Assembly: GCF_019059575.1 (NCBI RefSeq)
Contig: NW_024882042.1
Span: 393,610-457,609 of the forward strand
DNA from: Amphibalanus amphitrite
Lineage: Eukaryota > Arthropoda > Thecostraca > Balanomorpha > Balanidae
DNA length: 64,000 bases
Direction: 5' to 3'
Shown here: positions 11,585 to 21,548 of the stretch, in pieces
Position numbering within the stretch: position 1 is the stretch's first letter
How the letters are laid out: every line of letters starts with the position of its first letter
Position numbers and translations under genes: made by a program
Notes under the pieces: model-generated
Told to the model about the DNA's origin: nothing
The model's database searches: none
The model's input: the letters and a program-made list of their open reading frames with translations, nothing else

Positions 11585-12000
11585 TAACATGGCGCAACAG
11601 GTTTTGTTATCAACTTGTCCTTTTCACACATAGGCGACACTAGATATCACAGCCAACGCCTATAACCAAACTGGTGGTGGGCTTTGGCCAGCGATCGCCG
11701 ATCGGGGCCAACACGGGCTCTTACTCGTCCACAATCAGCAAGAATGATGAACTACAGCTGCTCCAGACCGGCCACTTCAATCCAGCGTGTAATCTTCAGT
11801 CCACATCAGAACCACTAGTGAAACTCTACTGAGTGGGCCAACTGCACTGCATCTTTGACCTCCTTTGCAGCTCTGGCTTTTCAGAATTTGAACAGCCTTG
11901 AGCCTTCTCTTTCCCACCCTTCTGTGCTGATGAATGATGATCCTTTGGAAACCTGGAAAAAGACAGTACAGACTCAGGGAGATGAAACTGTTTTGCTATG
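11585..12000. other. No recognised feature
   Basis: No gene, RNA, repeat or element end seen. Confidence 0.3.
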
Positions 12001-12168
12001 GGTCTGTTCCAGTCGCACTTCCTAACACATCTAAACTCCTCAAAGAGCAAGATAGAGGAGGTTGGAGCAGGGCCCTTCTTGGCTTTGTAGGGGCGAAAGC
12101 TGCCACTGGAACAGGGAAGCAATCTTGGAGGAGTTAAGAGGTGTTAGGAAGTGCGACTGGAACAGACC
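12001..12168. mobile_element. 168-bp MITE with 5-bp duplication CTATG
   Basis: Inverted ends GGTCTGTTCCAGTCGCACTT and the complementary sequence at 12149-12168, continuing about 28 bp inward. Flanked by CTATG at 11996-12000 and 12169-12173. Non-coding. Confidence 0.8.
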
Positions 12169-12355
12169 CTATGAAAATGTCTGTGCATAGAGCAAGCAGA
12201 TGGTAGAAGTGGTCAATTGGTGAGTGGAACAAATGCAAATGTCAGGAAAGCAGTCATATTTTGTGATAGACATGGTGCAGATGTTGGCCAAGCTGACAAG
12301 GCAGATATAATTACCAGCTTGTTATACTAGTCTATAACTCATCATATTTTCATGT

Positions 12356-13359
12356 TTAACCCTATTCCTGGCGGGCTCCGCCGGGACAAGAAACTGGCGG
12401 GGGGGGGGGGGCCGATTTGGCCCCCCCCCCCCTGAGATCTCGAGAACGAAGCAAGATAGCGACAAGCGGTAAACGGCATCGGATACGCACGGCCAAGATC
12501 TACAATTTTTACTAAGGTCATTTTCAGGTCAGGTCAAAGATGACGTCACAGGGGTCGAAAAAGTCAAAATGGCGGCACTAGATATGGAGAGAGTTTTTCT
12601 CGAATAACTTTCGAATTAGTCAAGATAGGAACAAACTAAGGGCATCATCGTGATCCTCTCGTCAATCCGCATCGAATGATATATATGTTGACCTCGAAAG
12701 GTCAAGGTCAAAGGTTGACCTCAAGTCACGTGACCTCGAGGTCATCATGTATATCATTCGATGCGTCTTGACGAGCTGAACACAATGAGACCATCCACGC
12801 GTCTGTATCTTGTTCCTGTACGGAGTTATTGGCCAAAAACCTTTGGTGACCTTTGATGACGTCACATGACCTCACAGCTGCCCAACAGCAAAACAGACCT
12901 CAAGGTAGTGAAGGTTGATCGTATATGAAGTCATGTATGGTATATGGGGCCATTCCGACCCGTTTTAGTGGTAAAAACAGGGAGTTGATTTTTCCCCCAT
13001 TGACTTATAATGGGGAGGTCGCGAAATTGACCTGACCTTAGGTCACCGATATCAAAATTCCGAGATATACAAATTGCACATACTGGTACCCTAACTAAAC
13101 CCTGAAGAGAAGAAATTGATCGGTCAAAAACTCTAGCTCTGGCGTGATTGCAAACTTTTCTGAGGTAGGGTCACCAAACCGCCTCTGGTGACCTGACCTG
13201 AGGTCAGATCAACTCAAAATTTTCAGACATGTTGCGTAGAAGCCTTTTAGGAAAAGTCAGAAAATTTGAGCTTCCTAGCTCAACGCGTTTGGGAGAAATA
13301 ACCAAAAAACCTCAGGGGGGGGGGCTCCTGAGGCCCCCCCCCGCCAGGAATAGGGTTAA
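12356..13359. mobile_element. TTAA MITE (CCCTATTCCTGGCGGG ends), copy 1
   Basis: TTAACCCTATTCCTGGCGGG at the left is mirrored exactly at the right. TTAA at 12356-12359 and 13356-13359 is the target duplication. Each end carries a G-run/loop/C-run hairpin. The body holds many AGGTCA / TGACCT half-sites and a TGACGTCA. A nearly identical copy is at 45072-46067. No open frame of note. piggyBac-type target choice is suggested by TTAA, but no transposase is present to confirm it. Confidence 0.9.
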
Positions 13360-13731
13360 CAGAGGGAATAGGGGAGAGTGGGGTAAGATGCCCAGGGTGG
13401 GAAAGACGCCCCACCCCCTCTAGCGGCGAAACAAAGAATCGAACCTGAAAATTAATGTTCTTAGCGTAAAGCGGAAGCCTGCCTTGTTAACTGCACACAA
13501 ATTTGTGAAGCTCAGTTGGGCAACGGCTGGCTGGTGATTGCATGTTTTTTATTTGCTGCTTTCAAAAAATATTTTGGTGTCAAAACATTGTCAATATCAA
13601 AGAAAGTAGATAATTTTTGCGTCCCTTGCTATAGTCGTCATACATTAACATGCGTGTACTGTGTCTCAAACAGTTTGTTTCAGGGTGTAGTTTTATGGCT
13701 AACAAATTGTACTGATTTAATGTTGCTTCGG

Positions 13732-14462
13732 CAGGGGCGGCGCTGACCTATTGAAAGTAGGTAGGCACTTGGTAGGTAAGGCAGAAAAGCTCAATACGGA
13801 ATAGGTAAAAGGAGGAGGGGGAGACAGCCTTATCGCTTAGTCTGGATGCGTCAAGCAGCGACAGCAGCGTCATCTACAAAAACCATCAACTTAACTAGAG
13901 CTTACACGTCTGCCGCCAGAGGCAAACGAGTCTCTCAGTAGGAGTCTAGTTCGTTCAATATAATTTAGAACAATAGAATAGAATAACAATAGGTACAATA
14001 GAATAACACAACAAGCATAACAACGCTACGTACGCTGAACTTATGATAAAAATTGATAAAGTAAAAAGTGCTTTATTTTACGATAAATGGACGTATTAAA
14101 AAGTTAGGTTTGAGAGTTAGAAGGTAGCACCTAGTCGATGTGCCGACCATCTAGACCTTTTCTACCAAAAGGCTCAATAGCCTCAGCATGGCAATAGTCG
14201 ATAATCTAGTAGGACGAGGTAGGCACAGCTTAGGCAAAGGTTTTCGTCAAGGTTCTTATAGTACGATCTTTATGTGACGTTTTTTGAAAAGTTTAGGAAA
14301 TTCTCTGTCGTTTCAACGCATTCTGAAAAACGAGAAAGAAAAGATTTTTAACAAAAGCAATCAAGCAAACAAAAGCCACGATATAGGGATGATTTAGACG
14401 CAGGGGAGACGGCAATTGACGTAGGCACTGCCTACCTTGCCTATATGGGAGAACCGCCCCTG
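13732..14462. mobile_element. hAT-type insertion, 8-bp duplication TGCTTCGG
   Basis: The left end CAGGGGCGGCGCTGACC and right end GGTTCTCCC-complement/CCGCCCCTG form inverted ends (CAGGGGCGG). TGCTTCGG is duplicated exactly at 13724-13731 and 14463-14470. A CAG...CTG terminus with an 8-bp duplication is typical of the hAT superfamily. 731 bp, non-coding. Confidence 0.85.
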
Positions 14463-14609
14463 TGCTTCGGTACCTTGGGGTAAGATGCCCCCTGTCCTGA
14501 TGGGGAAAGACGCCCCCCTAAATCCGTAGGCTGTCCTTCAAGCAGCCCGTCAAATAATTTATTACATACTTGTGATGAGAGACAAAAGCCGATCTGGGAC
14601 TATTGAGAG

Positions 14610-14960
14610 TCCAGTACGGTCGGGTGCTCCCCATGCCGGCCTCTCGGCCCACACAGCGACTTTTTCGGCGGCATCTGACTCTGAGAACCCTCACGACGGC
14701 CTCTGTGGGCCCCATTATTGGCTCCAGGGCCCCTCACGACATCCTTTGAGGGCTCCCACGTTGGCTCCACGGGCCGCGCTGGCATCTGAGGTCCCCACGA
14801 TGGGCTCGAGGGCCCTCAAGCATCATGAAGACCTATAAGGGCCCCACAGTGGTCTCCGAACGCCACCACGGAGGCTTGTTTGGCCGCGCTGGACTATGAT
14901 GGCCCTAACGATGACCTCTGAAGCCCCTTACGACTACTTTTGAGGGCCCTTACGATGACG
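14610..14960. repeat. Degenerate ~30-bp GC-rich repeat
   Basis: Units of the type GAGGGCCCCTCACGACGGCC recur with many changes. A similar degenerate repeat based on CCTCAGAGGCC lies inside the hAT-type element at about 44560-45060. Confidence 0.5.
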
Positions 14961-15286
14961 TTTGGTGTCTACTGCAGGCTCGAAGGGACTACTGATTCGT
15001 TCAGGCGATTCACGTGCCCATTTATGTCACTTATAGTGCAGGGGGCATCTTCTCCAACGCCAGGGGGCGTCTTTCCCACCCTGTGGGGTAAGATGCCCCT
15101 TTTCACTTCTTCAGGAAAATGCTTAATAGCAAAAAAAGTTATCATATTTCAGGCACGAAAGTGTGATATTTTTGGAGAAAAATTATGTCGGCTTCCGTTA
15201 AAACTCCAACCTTTTGCTTCCGATCGTCATTTTCGTATATTATATGACATAGTAAAACCCTGGGCATCTTTCCCCACTCTCCCCTA

Positions 15287-16186
15287 TAATGTAAAAAAAG
15301 TCTTAGCCAGATGAAAGTAGATAATATAAGTTCTATAGAAAAATGTTTATGTAAGTAATGTAGGATTTGTGGTCTTTAGAAGCTAGGTAAATGTGTTCCC
15401 TGTTCAACAATTCTTCAGCATTCAGACATTGATGTTAATGTACGATGTACATGCATCAACATACCTGTTGTGAAGTGATTCTGGGCTGCTTTCCTGAGCA
15501 GTTGATGGCCACAACTGGAATCTTAAAAACACAGCTAATTTTTTTCCATTTTGTTAACTATGACTGAGGATCTTCTGTGCTGAAAGAGAGATAGACAATA
15601 GACATCAGCTGATAGACATTGTACAATGTACAACTCATTTGTGAAACAAGATCAATTCCATTTAGGGGTAGGTCGTAGGATAATGGTGACATGAATGAAT
15701 TTCAGTTTTCACTTTTCACCAGTCCAGGTACCTGGTGACAAAATGAAATATTGTAGGAGGTATCAATGATAATGTTTCTGGTAGAAAATGCAGGCATTTT
15801 AGAATTCAGTTGAAGCTTTAGATGGAGGATTTTTGGAAAATATTTGCCACAAATAACATTGGAATCTCAGAAACAAAAATCAAATCTTACTTGATGTCAA
15901 AAACAAATCAAACTAGCAGCCCAAAACAAGTTATTGAAAATATAAACACAGGTAACGTTACAACAAAACTGAGTCAAAACACTCAAAACTAAGTGTTTCA
16001 ATGAACGCAAGATTAATGTGTGTCACAGAAGCAGCTGTCCACTGTAAAGCAGAGTGGGCACAGCATGGTGAAAGCAGGAAGTGGTGCACAAAACTGAATT
16101 AAGAAGAGTGCCCGACTAACTGTATCTACATCCCTTTACATGTAGGTACTTACAAAATTTGAGCACAATCAGCCAAAACTTAACTG
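15287..16186. other. AT-rich DNA, nothing recognised
   Basis: Single-copy looking DNA without a convincing frame, domain or repeat. Confidence 0.35.
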
Positions 16187-16200
16187 TGAAGGAGGCCATG

Positions 16201-17721
16201 GGCGTAGGAACGGCTGGAACATTGTGGGTGCATGGGTGCAGAAATCCAGCCATGGCCGGTGAAGCGGGGGGGGGGGGCGACACCCGAGCGAAGGCTCGTT
16301 ACGAGCTTTGAGGGTGTACCATGTCGAAAAGGTACCAACCGATAAGTGCATTTGGAAGCATTGACCCTCGCATGTGTAGGGGGGTCGGATGACCCCCCCC
16401 CCCCCCATGGTTGTTCGCAAATAACTCGCGCAAAAAGCGGCCGATCGCGACGAAACTTTGAGTACCCTCGAGTTGATCAGTTTTACACCTACTCTAAAAA
16501 TTTCATGACCCTGACCCAAAAGACCTTTGACCAGTGACCTGATTCTCGAGACCATGTTCGGCCGGAATCGCGATTTGGCGTATGTCAGCTCACATTATCC
16601 GCGCGTTTCCAGTCTTTTTGTGATTGTAGACGTCCAAACATGTGAAATGATGTTCTTCCCATGCATCACGGTGGGTGTGAAGATAACCTGAAGGTCAGGT
16701 CAGGTCATTGACCTTTGATGACCTCGGTTCACTTTTTCGAGTTTTACATGTTTCTAGGGTAGTTTATAGGGCTGATTTCGAATTTAGCATCCATTTGAAC
16801 ATTTACGAAGTAAACAAAAAATAGATATAAATAGATATAAAGATTTGAATTGCACTGTTTTGTCGTTTGTGGACTTGAAACAATGTCTTCTTACCAACAA
16901 GTTTACGAAGTAGTTTTAGTGCTTTCGTGACATGCTACGACGCCGTCAGTGGTAGTTGACACCTACTATGGATAGCCGGTAGGACGCCTAATGGTTGACC
17001 TGACCTGACCTGACCCGATCTGGCCTAAATGCATGAAGAAATCATCTGTGATCAAAACTAACATCAGATATTCGTGATCAGCACCCCGAACAACCCGATA
17101 ACAGCTTCACTTTACGCAGTTCTAGCAGGTCCCGATTTTCCCGACTTTTGGAATATTGACCTGACCTGGAAGGTCAACCAATGAAGTAGGACCTTAAAAT
17201 TGGGTATCATCGGCTTCCTCTCGTCACGGGCAACACCCTCGTTTTTTCCACGAAGCTCTAGCTCGATCAGGGGCCGAACGGCAGGGGGTCCGACCGACCC
17301 CCTCCCCCTCCCCCTACACATTAGAAGCTGCGGAAAACGCTGCACACATTCGAGGGCTAATATTGTCAATATTGACTACCGCAAAAAGTAAAAGCGGCCA
17401 ACTTAGCCATTTTCGAAGATATCGGGCTAACATTTTTGACAGTGGGTCATCGGTTCGGTATGTGTTCAATCACATGCTCCATTTCCCTTTTTTTCAGCAC
17501 AAATGTAAGTTTGGAAGACCATCACTGATCACAGTAGCAAATGCTTCGAAAGATGGATAGTAGGCAACATATCCTGAATTTGCCGTGCTGCATGGGAAGT
17601 AGTGTTGATGAAAAAGGGGTTTTTGGTTCAGATTATTGTGGGTGCAGAATACATTGTCTGCACCCACTGGATAAATATTGTGGGTGCAGCTGCACCCTTG
17701 CACCCATGGTTCCTACGCTTA
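16201..17721. mobile_element. Element with GCGTAGGAAC ends and long flanking duplication
   Basis: Inverted ends GGCGTAGGAAC (left) and GTTCCTACGC (right). The 14-bp sequence TGAAGGAGGCCATG is present at 16187-16200 and 17722-17735. Near both ends GTGGGTGCA words are repeated. It is interrupted by a TTAA-type MITE (about 16363-17362), so its own length is about 0.5 kb. Superfamily not assigned. Confidence 0.75.
16363..17362 (-). mobile_element. Diverged TTAA-family MITE, reverse orientation
   Basis: The body is the inverse of 49362-50266: it shares the block around GAGCTAGAGCTTCG / CGAAGCTCTAGCTC, the AGGTCA tracts and a G-run/GTCGGATGAC/C-run end hairpin. The termini (TTGACCCTCGCATGTG on the left, about CGAGGGCTAAT on the right) have lost the exact TTAA. 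Confidence 0.6.
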
Positions 17722-17735
17722 TGAAGGAGGCCATG

Positions 17736-18345
17736 CCCACTCGCACATGAGAGGTGTGCAAAAACATGCCTGTAATACCTTATGCCTAGATACATAAAGA
17801 TGAAAATGTGTTGTGTCTGTGTGCCTGGTTAGTGGCATGACGTGACATGACTATTATCATTACCTGACAGTACAATTATCATGATATTATCATTATTGCA
17901 ATTGTAATAAATAATGATCAATTGAACTTTTCTTCTCACTTTATATAGCCAAAATACCTGAGATTTTTTAATATCAAGTTTGCGTACTCTAAAATCGTAA
18001 CTTCTTCTTCCTCCAGTACTTTATAAGTTTGCGCAAGACTATTATCCATTAGATGTAGGGACGATCATGACCACTTGACTAAAAAATGGTTCACTTGGTT
18101 CTTACAAGCCTGTTAACTCACTACACAAGGGGAGGGGGCACTGCAAAAGGGTGTGGAAATCGCCACATTTGTCTCATGATGTTTGATGCATAATAATCGG
18201 TATCAAAATATCGTCGTATTAGTATGCAAGGTCACCAAAGAATGAGCCAACGTTATTTATCAAATATCAAAGCGAATTGGCAATATCTAGCACAACGAAA
18301 CACATAATTCAACACCTAACGATGCCAGCCGAGTCCCCGATACCA
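17736..18345. other. No recognised feature
   Basis: AT-rich, no convincing frame or repeat. Confidence 0.3.
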
Positions 18346-19095
18346 CCATGGCGACTGCTCAAGTCCAACTGGCCGGCAACTGGCCAATCAGGGAGCTTGT
18401 TTGTCATTTCTGGGTGGGATTAAAAAACATGCGGCACGCTGAGTTCGAAGCGTATTTACAAATTGCAACCGAGCTCCGCCGTAGGGTATTTTATTTCCGC
18501 CGTAGTGTATTTCAGTTGGGGTATTTTCTACCATACACCTGCCTGAGCTTGGGGTAATTACAATTTGTCGGCGACGTTAAAAAATGATGCACTTTTTTCG
18601 CAGTATAGGTTATCGCATGTGCATATTTTTGCCTTTTTGGTTGCGCTTTTCCCTCGCCCGTATGGTGACCTTTTTTCCTAGGTCAAACTGTTTGACCGTG
18701 AGAGGTAAAAACACTGTGTACCCTGTAGAATCTTTGTTTACGGTCCGATTTGAAAAATTCGCCAACCAGTATGTTTGTCTCATCGAGAAGCAGAAGCACA
18801 ATAAAAAATCCGGAGTCAAGGTAATAGGTCAAGGTCAAGGTCACTAAACGAAACTATTCGGATTAAAATTCAAGTAATGATTTCGCTCAAAATTGGTATA
18901 CTTGCCCATGGCACGCTGAGTTCGAAAATGGTGACTTTTTTCCAATGTCAAACCGTTTGACCTTGAGAGGTCAAAACACTGTGTACCCTCTAGAATCTAG
19001 ATTCTTTGTTTATGGTCCGATTTGAAAAATTCGCCCACCGGTGTGTTTGTCTCATCTAGAGGAAGTACCATATTAAAAAAAAATCCGAGGTCATC
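18346..19095. repeat. AGGTCA-rich dispersed/tandem repeat
   Basis: Two tandem copies, offset by about 270 bp, of a block containing GGTGACCTTTTTTCC, TCAAACTGTTTGACC, ACACTGTGTACCCT and TCGGTCCGATTTGAAAAATTC. Inverse copies lie at 43712-43870 and 48869-49361. The recurrent word CCCATGGCACGCTGAG also occurs at 9057. TCAAGGTCA words are frequent. This repeat is the target into which both 1.19-kb transposons inserted. Confidence 0.65.
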
Positions 19096-19372
19096 CCCAG
19101 TAAACATGCCGACGTCGGCCCGACGTCGGCCGACGTCGGGGTGACGTCGGCAACTCGGCATCGGCATGCCGACGTCGGCCCGACGTCGGTCCAACCTCGG
19201 CACGACGTCGGCTGGATGTCGGATATGCCCGCATGTACCGACGTCCAGAAGAGGTCCAGCCGACGTCGGGCCGACGTCGGACCGAGATCAATTGCTGAGG
19301 TCCAGCCGACGTCGGGCCGACGTCGGGCCGACGTCGGGGCGACGTCGGACCGACATCGGCCGCTGTTTTGAC
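19096..19372. repeat. CCGACGTCGG palindrome array
   Basis: About 14 spaced copies of the palindrome CCGACGTCGG or one-base variants, many joined as GGCCCGACGTCGGCC. The core GACGTC is self-complementary, so the array can form many alternative hairpins. The same array occurs at 46495-46733 and shorter ones at 20024-20199, 43620-43709 and 48600-48866. Confidence 0.85.
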
Positions 19373-19920
19373 CGTTAAAATAATATAAAATGCATGTTTC
19401 ATGTTTCATAAAGAGCTTCTGTATTCAAAATATCCTCAGGAAACTCAAATCTTCCTCCACGCCGCAACCCCCTGATCCGGACTGGACGGGAAACTTTATC
19501 CCATTTGGGATTGCCCGTAAGCCGTCAGCCGAGCTCATCCGTAGCCGGGTGCGGTGAGTGCTTGGGGGCTGCTCGGCCTATCCTTTGGTCACGCTCAGCC
19601 CCGGCAACTCACCAGGGCCGGGCCCAGTTCATATAGAATGGCCAGTCGGCAAGTGTCACTTTGCCAAAGTGCCACTTATCAAAGGGACACTTTGGGAAAC
19701 GTTGGTGCAGGTGTGTAAGAGTGGCTATATGAATCCATTGTGGGGTCGCCCTTTCCAATAAGTGTCACGTAACAGCAATGGGACCAGGGACTCTATATGA
19801 ACTGGACCCAGGGTGCTCGCCAAGAAGACCAATGTCTCCATCCTATCATCCTTCCGGCTCTGAAATGGTCCTGTCAGACCGAAAGGGCATAACCTAACAA
19901 AACAAACTAAATTCGGTATC

Positions 19921-19995
19921 TGGCTGCGTGGTGTAGTGGTTAGCGCACTAACCTCGCGTTCAAATGACACGGGGTTCGAATCCCATCGCCGGCTG
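19921..19995 (+). other. tRNA-like Pol III head in E1
   Basis: A-box-like TGGTGTAGTGG followed about 40 nt later by a perfect B box GGTTCGAATCC, as in a tRNA or tRNA-derived SINE. Acceptor and anticodon stems do not pair well, so it is not a functional tRNA. A 70-bp segment with a second TCGAATCCC follows. The same arrangement is at 48496-48575 in E2. Confidence 0.55.
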
Positions 19996-20199
19996 ATGCT
20001 TTTGGCGTGTTGTCCCATGGTAAACATGCCGACGTCGGCGACTGGGGGGCTCGAATCCCGCCGCCGGTTGATATTTTTGGCGCGTTGTCCCAATAAACAT
20101 GCCGACGTCGGCCCCGTCGGTCCAACGACAAACGATCTCGTCAACCTCGGCAAACGACCTCGGCCCGACGTCGGCTCGACGTCGGCTGGACTTCGGCTG

Positions 20200-20336
20200 T
20201 GTAGTGTTATGGAACCCGAACTGATATCTGTTGTATACAATGGCCAGGTGGAACGTAAACTCTATTTCACACAAAATGGCGGAGTCACGTGAGGTCGTGT
20301 GAAAAGCGCTAAACAACTGCCATAGCGAACACTACA
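20200..20336 (-). repeat. 3' LTR of the gypsy element (uninterrupted)
   Basis: 137 bp, TG...CA with inverted 9-bp ends TGTAGTGTT / AACACTACA. It also serves as the empty site for the 13-kb element: here AACTCTATTTC has a single TCT, which is doubled around that element in the other LTR. The polypurine-like AAGGGCCGGCGGG precedes it on the minus strand. Confidence 0.9.
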
Positions 20337-20348
20337 CCCGCCGGCCCT

Positions 20349-21531
20349 TTAACCCGCGCGGGGCTGGGGTCTCCAGCCGAACGCGCGGGGCTGGGGGGGG
20401 GGGGTAAATTTTACCCCCCCTGTTATCTCCCGAACTAATGGTCCGATTTGGAAAATTCAAACGCCAATCGAAAGCTCTCATCACGAACTACTAAAAACAT
20501 GTACTTAATTTAAAGTTTGAGGTCAAGGTCAAGGTCAGGTCAAGGGTACAAATTGCAAGTTTCTACAGTATCGGCCTTGCACCGTAGTTGCCGAAGAATG
20601 GAGTCATGGACTGAGACTGATCGCCCAAAACGTGTTCTTAGGCTACCAAGACAATATTAGTTGCATACAATATCATTCAGAGGTCAAGGTCAAGGTCAGG
20701 TCAGGTCAGGTCAGGTCACCAAAAAACAAAATATAGAAAAGGGCATGTGCGACACATGTTTTATGGGTCATTTTACTAATAGAATTCAATAGGCACACTC
20801 AATAAGTGATATGGACCACCTCTGGATGAATTTCAGGTCGAGGTCAGGTCAAGGTCAGGTCAAGTGAGGTCAAATTTTGAAGTTGGTTGTTAAGGCCTAA
20901 AAAGGTGTTTATCTGATGCAGTTTTTCACGGCGAATCGAATGGTGCTATTTTTGTTTCCGTACGAGGTCTAGAACTTCCAAACAAGTCATTTTTCAAAAA
21001 TGTTGTGTGTCGTGACGTCATAAAATTTTGAATAACTCCCACATTTTTGAACCGATTCTTCTAGAATTTTGTACGTAGGTGCACATAGACCACTTCTCTG
21101 ACATATATTCCGGTTTTTTCGATAGACTCAAAATTTTGGATTTTATAATGATTTTCCCAAAAAAATCAGTTTTTTGAAAAAATTTAGGCCAAAATCCAAA
21201 ATTTTCAAAAAACCGAGATAGCCATTTGATAGACAAAGTAAAATTACGTATAACCTTTTTTGTTACGTCTTGATTCCTTTAAAAATGAAGATGTTAGCGG
21301 CGTTTGAACTTTTGCCGTTTTTGAGGCGAAAATGGCGAACATGACGTCACTAAAACGTCAATTTCTCAAAAATTTTCCGACGGATTTCGCTCAAATTTTC
21401 AGGGAAGGTGTCAAATTGATGTAAGAAAAGGTACTGAAAGTTTGGCGGCGCTGCGCGCCGCCGTTTTTGAGATATCGCAAAAATTCGCGAGGGGGGGTAA
21501 AATTTACCCCCCCCAGCCCCGCGCGGGTTAA
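20349..21531. mobile_element. TTAA MITE inserted beside the gypsy polypurine tract
   Basis: TTAA at 20349-20352 and 21528-21531; ends CCCGCGCGGGGCTGGGG and its inverse. Both ends carry a G-run/TAAATTTTA-type loop/C-run hairpin. It contains long runs of GGTCA (20521-20545, 20681-20718, 20833-20872). It splits the short stretch between pol stop and LTR. Confidence 0.9.
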
Positions 21532-21548
21532 GTTACACTTCCCGCCGA

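Larger units (their letters stand above)
13369..15286. mobile_element. TA-flanked element (GGGGAGAGTGGGGTAAGATG ends)
   Basis: The left end GGGGAGAGTGGGGTAAGATG and the right end GGGCATCTTTCCCCACTCTC are inverted copies with one mismatch, flanked by TA. Further GGGGTAAGATGCCCC blocks lie at about 14475 and 15085 in alternating orientation. It is interrupted by a hAT-type insertion (13732-14462) and contains a degenerate GC-rich repeat (14610-14960). TA suggests Tc1/mariner-type targeting; no transposase seen. Confidence 0.8.

Noticed and set aside
19921..19995. Functional tRNA gene
   Set aside because: A and B boxes are good but acceptor and anticodon stems do not form; repeated within E1/E2, so it is a transposon part.
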